Of a DNA stretch of 64,000 nt, positions 1 through 10,900 are shown piece after piece. The notes under the pieces were generated by a model, which saw only the letters and a program-made list of their open reading frames with translations, did no database searches and had not been told where the DNA came from. This stretch comes from Leucosporidium creatinivorum (lineage: Eukaryota; Basidiomycota; Microbotryomycetes; Leucosporidiales; Leucosporidiaceae). The stretch covers positions 386,202 through 450,201 of the forward strand of contig BCKL01000014.1 in assembly GCA_001600635.1 (NCBI GenBank). The letters run 5' to 3'. The translations under genes were made by a program, and so were the position numbers. Numbering within the stretch: position 1 is the first letter of the stretch; each line of letters opens with the position of its first letter.

Positions 1-1891
1 CGACTAGGGGCTTGCCGAGCACGAGGGTGTCAAGAGTGCCGTAGAAGATGGCGCAGGGTGGGAAGGAGGGTGGGAACCAGGGCTCGGTTGTGGTTGTGTC
101 AAAGATGCAGTTGTTGTAGGAGAGCTTGGACATGTCTGCAGAATGTCAGAGATCAGTTTATGTCAGGTGGAGCGGTGGAGAGAGCGTGGGAGGCGAGGAC
201 GAGCGCGCGACCGCGGGTCCGAAGAAGAGTGCGAGAGCAAGACTCACAATAGTACAGCAACTCGCTCGAATTGGCTACTCCTGCTGTACGGAAATACTTA
301 GGCGTTTGACGTGGCACCCAATCCTGTGGAAGAGAGCGCCGAACGTTAGCCGTGAGCTCGCTTACTCGGCGCGGACGACTCACGGTGGCGTTGAAGCCGA
401 AAATGAAGCGGAAGACGTGGACGGCGACGTGACCGAACAGCCAGCTGGGCAGAGTCTCTTGTAGCAAAGAGATGACGGGGATGAACTCGCGCACTGCATT
501 CGAGAGGAGGAGCGAGGAGTCAGCTCAGCGCTCATCTTGGCCATCTCCGACGAGAGTTCTTCAGCCCTGTCGGATCTCTGCTAGAGATGAGCTCACCTCC
601 GAAAACAAGGTTCCACAACTTCCTCGACCTGAACTTCCTCATCAGCGAGAAGGGGAAGGAGCGCAGGACGGGGCCAGCATAGACGGCAGGGGCGAGGGCG
701 ATGAAGCATGAGATCTTGTTGCCGAGGTCGGGCCGCTTGCCGCGCGAGAGAGCGAGGAACACTGTGAGAGAAAGAGTAGGTGAGCACCGTCGACTTCGCC
801 AAAGGTTAGGCTCAGACTCACTCGTTCCGGTTCCCTGCGAGTGGCCGATGTAGGCTGGCTTCTTGCCTGACCGCTTGTGTACGAAATCGACGATCGCTGG
901 TAAATCATATAGAGCGATCTCCTCGACGCTCCATGCCCAGTAGCGAGGATCGGAACGAGGGAACTGTGATAACGAGAGAGTGAGTTAAGCTCGGCGATGG
1001 GTGAGGAGAAGAAACGGACGTGGCGGTGAGGCATCTTGAAGTTGGTGCGCTATAAGGCGTATCGAGTTAGCTTGAAACAACCTTAGCTATCAGGTATGGT
1101 CTCACAATGTTCGAGAGATAGACGTCGTAGCCTGCAGGAAGCATTTCGGTCAGCTCAATCCTCGGCGACTGAAAGTTCAACACTCACCTTGCTCCAGCAA
1201 CCAGAAAGCAAGCGAGCGCTCCTCATTGACCATGAAGGTGACTGAGTTGGACAAAATGCCGTGCTGAAGGATGACGGGGTGACCGAGTTGCTTGTGCTTC
1301 TTGGAGAGGAGATGATGAATCCGAAGGACGAAGCCGTCTTCCGTCTCGACCTCGAGCGACTCGCACTCGTAGCCCCAATACTCAGCGTAATATCTATGGG
1401 GAGGCAAGCTGGTCAGAGGTGAACAGGAGTGAGACCGTGAGAGCGACTCACTCGGCCCTTGACGAGAACCGTTCGCCCGTAATCCTCTCCTCCCACTGCT
1501 TCTCGATCTTGACCTTCTTCGGCCCTCGGCCGAGACAGCTCATGAAAGCCTTTCCTGCGCTCCAGATCAACGCCATGACCACGATGAGGTTGAAGCTGAG
1601 CGTGGTGCCGATGGCACTCCCAATCTGGAAGCCGGTGAGAACGCAGCGACGGTAGAAGTTCTGCGTGGGGTAGGTAGGGATCTCGTGGGGGTGAACGAAG
1701 TGCCGGTCGTTGAGGTTGTAGTTGAGTGCGCCCGTTGGCTTGGGCTGGCGAGCGGATCGAGGAGCGCTAGCAGCGCCGAGGTCAGCTTTCTGAGGCGAGC
1801 ACGGCTTCGAGCTCAGCTTCGACGTACTAGTCTTGCGTGTGACTTTTCTCGTTCGACGATGAAAAATGGTGGCCTGCATCGGAGGCTCCAC
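1..1891 (-). CDS. Steryl-ester / acid lipase (TGL1/YEH-like), 3' end cut by window
   Basis: Alpha/beta-hydrolase predicted to hydrolyse steryl esters or triacylglycerol at lipid droplets or the ER. A cytosolic basic N-terminus is followed by one membrane segment (coded near 1540-1630). Next comes the abhydro-lipase motif region (EYYAEYWGYECESLEVETED, coded near 1330-1400), then VILQHGIL, GYDVYLSN, and the nucleophile elbow GHSQGTGT (coded near 840-860). Introns lie near 1396-1449, 1120-1190, 1045-1110, 965-1015, 765-825 and 540-600, with more towards the left edge. The C-terminal end lies outside the window. The start is not obvious: the reading frame opens at 1891 with GTG, but splicing an upstream intron (about 1893-1958) would join A to TG and create an ATG; an internal ATG lies at 1879. 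Family assignment is strong from the GHSQGT and order of motifs; exact substrate is inferred. Confidence 0.85.
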
Positions 1892-1957
1892 TGAGGCATG
1901 CGGCGAGGTAATGTCAGCTCGGCGGTCTCAAAGTCTCCGCCTGTCCACAGAAGCTCA

Positions 1958-2483
1958 CTAGTAGCCTTCTTCGTCCTCGTTGGTCGTATGGGCACGTCCG
2001 ATGTCTCCGTGAAAGTTCTCGGCGAATGCGCCCTCCCTCTCGTTGGTCGGCAACTGGCGGCGAGGAGGTTGAGCGCCGTCGCCGAAGGGGTTGCCGCCGC
2101 CAATATACTGCAAGGAGGTGTCGTCAGCTTCTGCGAGCGTAGTGTACATCTCTTCTGTACGCTGAAGAGTACTCACGCCTTCCTCATCCCCCTCTACTCC
2201 CTTCAAGTGACCGTCTCCAACGTAAACGCCGAGTGGCCGCGTATAGTTGTCCTTCGCTTCTGCCTCGAGCTCGTGCTTGTCCAGGTCGGCATAGTTCTTG
2301 CCTTGGCGTGCGGTTGAGCTGGAAGCCCTACAAATAAAACGAGCAGAGCGGTCAGAAGGAGCCCCGCAGCAAGAGGAGCGCCGCAAAGGAGAAAGAGAGG
2401 ACTCACTGTTGCTGTAGAGCTTCCCCTCCAGCACCCACTGACTGCCTACGATAGTCTCTGTACTCCGAGTTGCCGTTTGACAT
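1958..2483 (-). CDS. Small hydrophilic protein, about 125 aa, function unknown
   Basis: Not recognised. Three exons (2483-2407, 2327-2177, 2107-1958) with canonical introns join into one frame. The protein starts MSNGNSEYRDYRRQ, carries an acidic middle (KNYADLDKHELEAEAKDNYT), a VYVGDGHLKG stretch and a GGGNPFGDG turn, and ends DEEGY. No signal peptide or membrane segment is visible. Its stop lies under 80 bases from the lipase ATG candidates on the same strand, and its final codons abut a good splice donor (GTGAGC). If that intron is used the stop is removed and about 20 extra residues follow. It shares a roughly 117-base divergent promoter region with the acyltransferase on the other strand. 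Intron phases agree throughout, which supports real coding. Confidence 0.6.
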
Positions 2484-2600
2484 CGTTCTCGAGCTTGCTG
2501 CAAGGTTGTGGGAGGAGGGGAAGCCCGCCGCTCACCGAGTTCGCCGGGCGCGACCTAATTGGAATCGCCGCTTTGCCTCCTCTCCTTCGCTCTTCACGAG

Positions 2601-4510
2601 ATGGTTCACCAAGCGTACGGATTCGACGTGACTCGCTACATACCTGTTGTAGCACCTTGGGAGCGTCTACCAGCTGTCGTTGCAGCTCATTTTACCGTCA
2701 TCATCGTGAGCGGCTCTTTCCTGGTCGGCCGGCGCTTGCTGACGCCTGTGCGCTGTAGCTATTGGGAGCATGGCTATGCTTTGCAGCTCAGCTGCAGAAG
2801 GGACCTATCCGAGGGGCCATGGCTTGCATCGGTGCAGCTGCTCTGCTACTCTGGCCGTCCATCAAGGGAAGGAGCGGTCTGGTGAGCACTGCATTGCTTC
2901 TTGAGACTTGGCCGAGCAGCAGCTTACTCTTCTATAACTACCAGCGCATTCCCGATTTCGCCATGCCCGCCTGGGTAAGCTGAGGGCTCAGGAGAGCGGC
3001 AACGAGCGAGAGGCGTGCCGCTGACCTCTGCATTCTGCAGGCTTTCCTCGCTACGTTGAATCTCATCGCCATATTCTTTCTCCGCACAACCGAGGAGGTG
3101 CATGCCTGGTCCTACAGCAGGACCATCTGCCAGCTCTTCGCCTTTCCCAAGGAGGATGGATCGCCGAGCTCTCAGCCTCGGGCGGCCAATCTGTCGGCGT
3201 TGAAATTGGTCGTCCTCAAGTACATAGCCGCTAATGCCTTACTCTGTGAGCATCTGGGACCCTGGAGAGTAACGAAGCGCTGGCTGATCGCCCCTTCCTC
3301 GCAGACGCCGTCCCTTCGCCTTCAATCTGGGCGACCATCAAGCCCTTCTCCCTGGCGTACTTCTTCCACTCTGGAGTGACCGCTCTCACCATCCTCACCA
3401 CCCTGGGTTTCCTAATCGAGGGCAGCTTGAGGATCATTGGGTGAGTCTCGGCGATCCTTCTATTGTCTACTCTCCTTCTTCCTGCTCCTCTCACCGCGCC
3501 GAGATGGCATCCCCGATAACCCCGAGCAACTGCATTCTCTCACGACGGCTCAGCAGCTCACTGACGCTGATTCCCCCCGCAGAGTCATCTTCGGCGTTGA
3601 GATGGCGCCGCTGTTCGCAAATCCCATGGCTGCCTCGAACCCACGCGAGTTCTGGGCGCGATGGAATCTTGCCATTAAGGAAGGCTTGTCACGCGTCTTC
3701 TTCCACTTCAAGGCGCCGAGTGCACGGAAGACGAGACAAGAGTCCACCGGGGTGGTGGGACACTCGAACGGCCGAGCACCCTCTGCAGATCGTTCTGGCC
3801 TTCGGTCGAGGCATAGGAGGACAGATTATGTATGTTGGGGTCTCTCCTATCTCTTGCGAATCTCGAGCTGACCTTGACACCGAACTGCAGCTCTCGGAAA
3901 CCGAGGTCTCGGACGCTCCTTCTCGACCCGCTTCGCCTGAACGCCTTGACAAGAAGCTCATCAAGAAGAAGTTGCCTCCAGGATCGAAGCGGAAGTCAAG
4001 CCCATTCATGCCGAAGGCAGCAGCCGCTCTCTTGACCTTTGCGGCGAGTGGAGTATTTCACGAGTGAGCCGTGTTGACGCGGAGCGCCGGTCCTGCTGTT
4101 TGAGAGCGATCTGACTGGATGCTTCCTGCTACACAGGTACATGAACATGATTGCCTTCCGCGGCGCCACGGGCGAGACACTCCTCTTCTTCCTCGTCCAA
4201 GGAGCAGCGACCATCGCCTACTCTTACCTTCGCCGAACCTCCCCCTCGTTGGTCAAAGCGTGCCCTCGATGGCTCGGAGTCGTCTTCGTCAACGTGTTCG
4301 CATTTGCAACCGCGCCACTATTCTGCGGGCCTTTCCTTCGCGAGGGTTGGTTCGAAGATTTGAAGAACTTTGGCATTGCTGGCCCTGTGGAGGCGTTCGT
4401 GGTGAGTCGAGGGCTGCTAGAAGAGACGAGCAAAAGCTGATCACCCGCTTCACCTGCAGTGGGTCGTAGGAGATGGCTACGGCGGGCATCTACCGGACTT
4501 TATAAAGTAG
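2601..4510 (+). CDS. MBOAT_2 / wax-synthase-like membrane acyltransferase
   Basis: Multi-pass membrane protein resembling fungal wax-synthase-domain (MBOAT_2) O-acyltransferases, which esterify alcohols or sterol-like acceptors with acyl-CoA at the ER. Exons join cleanly at 2705/2759, 2881/2945, 2974/3041, about 3244/3303, 3439/3584, 3829/3891, 4063/4137 and 4401/4459. Diagnostic pieces are the SNPREFWARWNLAIKE box (about 3637-3680) and the AASGVFHEYMN box containing the conserved His (4041-4150). Hydrophobic segments flank both. The C-terminus ends GGHLPDFIK. A roughly 65-residue polar, Lys-rich loop between the two boxes is coded near 3710-4010. The neighbouring lipase suggests a neutral-lipid theme, but the two genes are divergent and no common pathway is proven. 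The acceptor substrate cannot be read from sequence. Confidence 0.8.
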
Positions 4511-4900
4511 ACGAGCTGCTGCTATTTATCGCATGTCAAGCACTGAAGGCAGGCGGGCGAGGCTGGAGGGAGAGGCGCGAGACAAGAGCGCGCGCATCTC
4601 TAAATAAGGTCCAGCAATCTCTGTGAAGATGGACGGCGAAGAGCAGGAACGAGCGAGCGAGACTGGAGCCACTTCCTCGACCGAGCTCTCCGCTCTCCCT
4701 CGAGATGCTTGCTAGGTGAACACAAAGCCTAATCGCAGAGGTATATCTCTATCTACAGAATCCGATGCACTGGCGACCTCGTTCGCCTTTCCACTGCCGC
4801 TTCCCTGCAATGAGTGAGAGAAGGTCAGCGGCTGCAACAGGCTGAGCTGGGAGCGAGCAAGCTCACATCTTCCGACTCCCTCCGTATCCTCCTCTCCCAA

Positions 4901-7900
4901 CTATGCGAAGCCAAAGCCTCCTGCTCCCTCGGTGATGGCGGTGAGGAGCGCCTTGCGGAGCGCCTCGTAAGACTCGTAGCCGCTGCCCAGGTCGAGCTCT
5001 GCGATTTGGTAGACTGTCAGCTCGAGTCGGCAAGTCGGCGTCCGGCGGTAAACTCACGGTTGAAGCACGTGTGGGCAGTGGGAAGGCCGGCCGTGTTGCC
5101 CGCCGAAGTGATGGAGAACTTGGTGATGCCCGACATGCCCTGCAGCGAGGCGAAGCCCTCGAGGGGGACACGAGACGATCCCGAGACGAATTGAAGGAGC
5201 TGCAGGGAGGTGGGTGGTCAGCTTCAGCTCAAAACCGCCTGCTCGGCGAAGGAGGGAACACGAACCTTGGCCCTCTCCTCGTGAGTGAAGCTGCGAACAG
5301 CGCGCCAGAAGTAGCCAATGACGGGGTCAGTCGCGGAGAAGTTGCGAAGGTCTGTGGAGACGGTAGAAAGTCAGCGAGCTGGTTGAGGAGCGAGCCGAGC
5401 CAAGAGCGACTCACCGGTGTTGGCGCGCCACTCGTCAACGTCAATCTCGGGCAGACCAGAGATGAGGAGCTCGAGCTCCTTCTCGGAAAAGATGCGAAGG
5501 AGATCCTTGGGAACGATCTCGTACAGTCCCTTGAGCAAGGCCTGTGCAGACCGAGCGAGTCAGTCTCAATGGCGGAGAAGCGAGGGAGAGGGAAAGCCAC
5601 TCACAGTCATCTGCTCCTTGATCTCGATCGAGAGACGCTGGTCGGCGATGAGGCGAACATATTCGGCCTTGTTCTCGTTGGTCACGGCGACGTTGCGACC
5701 GTCGGGGATGAGGTCGATGACATTGACGACGCCAAAGTCGTCGCGCTCGACGGAGAAGGTCAAGTCGAGAACACCGTCGATGTCGTTGTCGAGCATCCAC
5801 ACGAGGGACTTGTGGTACTCGGGATCGATCGACTCGAGGTCGTTGTGGTCGATCCGCTTTCCGAGCATGTGCTTGTAAACGGCTGCGAGAGGGATGTGGG
5901 TCAGCGGTGCAGTTGACGAGGCGGCAAGAGTGTTCATACAGCGACTGAAGTAAGCCTCGAGGATGCGTTGATCGTGGAGCGCCTTGCCGATGATGCGACC
6001 GACGAACTTGAAGAACGAGAGATGCTCGGGGTTGATCGACGAGGACTGTACGAGGGGATGAGTTAGCAAGGGATCCCCGCCGAGTGCATAGAGTAAGACG
6101 AACTTTGTTGGGCTGGTAAGTCAGTGCGTCGGCAGCCTGAGGCTGGAAGAGGGCGTAGCCGGGGTTGAACATCTGACGAGCGAGCACCGAGAACCATTCC
6201 CTGTCGACGGAGAGCGGTCAGCTACTGAGTCTGCAGCAGTACTGAAGGAGAACTCACCTCGTGACTCCTCCTGCATCGACTCCTTCCTCATCGTAAAACT
6301 TGACGTTGAGCTTGCCGTACTTGATCTCGTCTCCACTGCGCCGCTGCAGGTTGTGGAACGAATCCTCAAACACGTATTGGCGACGAACGTTGACCTGCAG
6401 CGTGCCGTAATGGTTACGCTGGCGTTGACTCCGGTCGTGGAGGCGCTGGAGGGGCGGGAGATCGCTATCAGCGACCGCGTTCGGCGAAGAGGGAGTGTCG
6501 AGACTCACCGAGAAGAAGTAGCTGCGCTTGTTCTCAAACTCGAGGACCTTGGGGTTATGGACGAGGATCGAGAAGCTTCCCGACAGGAGCGAAGGGTTGT
6601 TCTTGACCATGGTGTTCTTCGGTGGTTGAGAGAGTCAGTTGCCAGCGCCGAGAAGCGGAAGGTGATCAAAGAGAGACGCACGAGGATCTTCTTGTGGCTG
6701 TCGGTGAAGTTGAGGAACATGGCCTCCATCGTGTTGGGGTCGACCTCACTGCCCGGCGACAGAGCCTCCCTCGGCGACGAGACGTCCTTCTTCTTGGGCG
6801 AGACGAAGACGTACTTGCTGACGACCATGCTGCGAGCGAGAAGAGAGGTGTCAGCGAGTGATAGCAGCTCGTGAGGCGGAAAAGCAAGACCTACAGCGAC
6901 TCGATGAGAGGCAGGAGGACGGTGGCGAGGTAGAGGAGCTCGGGGCGAGCCTCGACGCTCGTGAGGCAGTCGCCGAGACGCTGCCAAAGGCCAGCAAAGC
7001 TGAAGCCGTTGAAGATCTCCTTGACCTTCTCCTGCTCGACGGTAAGCTTGTGCTCGTCGTCGATAGAGTCATCGGCGGCGGGCGCCTTCTTGGGCGGCGC
7101 GTTGACCCAGTCGATGGTCTTGAGGATGCGGAGGAGCTTGGCCTGGAGGGACGAGGCGGGCGAGAACTTGGCGAGGGTGACGCCGCGAACCTGCTCGGTT
7201 CCCTGCGTTGCCGTATGCAGCTCGTCGAGGTCGGGGACGAGCGAGTCGGAGAGGGACTGTGCGCGACTCTTGAGCTCCTCTGAGATGACCTCGCGCGCCT
7301 CGGGAAGGTACGACAGGTTCTGAATGAGGACGAGGGTCTGCTGGAAGGTCTTGCTCGAGCACTCGCCAGCGTCGAGGATGTTGACGACGAGACGAAGGAC
7401 GGCGGCGGGGATCAGAGGCGGACTCTTGAGGAGAATGTCGGTGGTGGCGGCCTCCTTGGTCTCCTTGTCCTTGGCTCCCTCGGGAGCAGAAGCGGCAGCG
7501 TCCGCGGTGGCGGTGGTGGGAGCCTCGGGCTCGGCGGCGGGAGCTGGTGCAGCAGCGACTCCCTCGGCGGGAGCGGCTCCTGCGACGGGGGCGGGGGCAG
7601 CCTGCTCGCCTTCGGTGACGGGCGTAGCGGCGGGTGCAGGAGTCGAGTCGGCCTCGCCGCTCTTCTTCTTCTGGAGCACCGCGAGCGACTTGGTGATGGC
7701 GGAGAGAAGCTGAGTGAGCGAGTCCATCATCGACTGAGTCTTGAGGAGGGCGGGACGGTCGAGCAGGCCGAGAAGAACAATGACGGGGAAGGTCATGGAG
7801 GGGACGGCCTGTGGTGAAAGAAGTCAGCGAATGAGGAAGCCAAGAGTGCGAGCGTGAGGCGACGCACCTTCTCCTTGCCTTTGCCCTTCTTCGCACTGCG

Positions 7901-10900
7901 ACGACTGAGACCGACGACAATCTCCTGCTCGGTGAGGAAGAAGAGGGGCGACTGATCGTTGGACGAGACGAGGAACATGAGCGCCTCGAGGCAGCGTTGG
8001 GCGATGAGGTTCGGGACGCTCTCGCCAGGGAAGTGGGGAAGTCCTCCACCGGGCGTCTCGAGCACCTTGCGACGAGGGGTGTCCTTGGCGCCGAGCGACT
8101 TGCTGGCACGCAGCGACATCTGCGAGAAGCTCTTGTCGACCGCCGAGACGTCCCTCGTGCCGTCTTGGAGGATGGTGAGGAGGAGGTTGATGAGCTCGGT
8201 GCGGGTGCGCGAGTTCTCGCAGAGGTTGACGAGAACCTTCTGCAGAGCATTGCGGCGGAGAGGTTGAGGGAAGAAGAGGAGGCGGACGAGGGTAGCGAGG
8301 CCGGACTTGTCGAGGAGCTGGATCGCCTCGCGGTGGACGGCAGGCTTCTTGGCGGCGGCGGCGACGGGGATGGCAGCGTTCTGCGGTGGTGGAAGGTGAC
8401 GAGCGGCATGGCGACGGTTGTCACGCTCGCGGAGAACGTTGGCTTCGGCGACGAGGTTGGCGGGAAGAGCTTGAAGGAAGTCGTCCTCCTGCTCGAGAAG
8501 GACCGCCTCGCGCAGCTGAGGGTCGAGACTGGCGAGGAAGGTGGCGGGATCAATCTCGGCGGGGCCAGCGGGTGCAGCGGCCTCGGGAGCGGCCTCTCCT
8601 GCAGCCTCGCGCTGAGCAGCACGAGCAGCGGCTTGCTCGCGACGCTGCTCAGCAGCCTCTTGACGAAGAACCTCGGCGCGAAGGTCGGGAGGAAGCGCAT
8701 CGAGGAACTCCGAGTTGATCTGGGAAGGGGCGGCGTCGGCGGGGACGGGAGCGGGAGCCGAGGAGCGGTTCTCGCGATGGTGCTGGCTGAGAACCTCCTC
8801 GCGCATGTCGTCGGGGAGAGCCTCGAGGAAGGTGGGGTCGATGCCCGTGTCGGTGATGTCGACCTCTTCGCCGTGGATGGTGATGGTGACGCGCTCCTCA
8901 GCGGGCTGAGCAGCAGCAGCAGCCGGCTCGGCGGGAGCAGCTCCTGAGCCACTGGCGACGGGTTGCTCGGGTTCCGCCTGAGCGGGAGCAGGTGCGGGTG
9001 CAGGTGCTGGTGCTGGGGTGGCGACTGGGGGAGCGGCTTCGACAGGGGGAGGAGTGGGGACAGAGGGGACCGCGAGTCCGGCGGCGAGAGAACGAGCGAG
9101 GTTCATGACCTCGGCGACGTCGTCCGACATGGTGACTCCTTCCATCGCCTCGGCGGCGTCGGCGACTCCAGGAGAGGCGTCTGTAGTCGAGGTGGAAGCG
9201 TCGGCGGATCCCTCGACCTCCATAGCGACATCGGCGGGCTTGGCGGCGCGCTCAGCCTCCTCCTTCTCCTTCTTCTCCTTCTCGGCCTTCTCGAGCTTCT
9301 CAAGGCGCTCCTGCTCCTTCTGCTTGGCCTCTTTGGCGACGAGGCGAGCGGGAGCGTGCAGAACGTTGATGACGTGGTTGACGAGACGAGCGATACGCTC
9401 GGCGACGAGGACTGAGCCTGTGAAAGAGCGAGCGAAACGTCAGCGCGGAGCTATAAGACATCGAGAGAGGCATCAATGTCTCACCTTGGGTGATGCGACT
9501 CTCTTCCTGCCAGCGCTGAACCGTCTGGACGGGGAGGAAGTCCGAAGTAGCGCTGAGGCGATCCGAGAGCTGGCGAGCAGTCGAGCGGATGGTGGTAGTA
9601 GGGGTGGTCGAGGTGCGGTGGTAGTGGTGGTGAGTGCGACTCGAAGGTCCTGCACCCTGCGCGGCAGCCTGCGCCTGTTGAATAGCGGGGGTAGGATCGA
9701 TGACCATGGCAAGAGTGCCGTCGGGGCCAGGAGCGATGCCGACACGAAGCTGGTCGGGTCCAGAGAGGTGAGCGAGTCCATGGGCGCTGAGGAGCTCGTG
9801 CAGAGTGTCGACTCCGCCGGGACCGAGCATCCTCTCGATGTTCTGCGCCCATGCCTCGTACTCGGGGCCACGAGCGGCATTGCCTCGTTGACGGCGAGAA
9901 GGGGCATCGGCGCGGGCGTCGGGTGCAGGGGCGTCGACGAGAAGAGGGTGAGCGGCGCTCTGGGCGGTAGAGGGGCCTCGGCGAGGGTCGAAGATGCTGC
10001 CGTCTCCTCCGCCTCCCATCATCATATCGGCTGCGAAAAAAAGGATCAAGGTTAGCGATGTCACGATGCGAGAGAAAGGACGAAAGCTCACTAATGCGCT
10101 GACGCCTAGCATCGTTGGACATGAAGCGGAGGGCGGGATCCTCGGGCTGCTCGCGGCGCATCTCCTCCTCGAGACCGGCCTCGAACTCGAGCTCGCCAGT
10201 GAGGTACATCTCCTCCTCGTCCGTGTACGAGTCGGGATCCTCGCTGTCTCCATCGTCGATGTCGTCCTCGTTGATGATGCCGGCGGCGACTTGAGGATCG
10301 CCTTGGAATCCGTCTCCATCCTCGACGATCTCCTCGCCTCCTTCTCCATCTTCTCCATCCTCGGGCTCGTCCAACCACTCTCCGCCTTCTCCCTCGTCAT
10401 CGGAATCTCCCTCGACGTAGTCGATGTCGTCCGGGTTGATGAAGGCGCCGACCATCTCCTCGTCGTCGTCGTCGCCCATGTCAATCTCGCCTTCGCTCAT
10501 CGTTCCATCGTCCGTCTCTCCACCTGATCCATCATCGTCATCATCGTCCATGGCCATCTCCATCTCGTCGGCGAAGGCTTGAGCTTCCTCGTCCTGCTTG
10601 CGAGACGTCAGCTATGAAAGCAAGAGGGAGCTCGAAACGCTGCAAACTCACATCCTCGTCGTCCGAGATGTCGGACACATCGCTGCCGGGCATGGCACCG
10701 TCCTCCATCTCGTCCATGAGCTCGTCATCCTCGTCAAAGTCCTCGGCCGAGTCGCCCGACATGTAGGCGTCCTCTTGGTGTCCAGGCTCGAGCTCGCCCT
10801 CGTACATGCCGAGAGCCGAGTTGCGGTACAAGTCGGGAGCCTCCTCCTCCTCCGAATCGACTTCGAGCTCATCGTCCTCGTCGAACGAGTCCGAGTCGGT

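Noticed and set aside
7069-8952. Very long Ser/Arg-rich open frame (627 codons) within TOM1
   Set aside because: It is an out-of-frame shadow of the TOM1 coding region on the same strand; the alternative frame carries the DUF4414 motifs.
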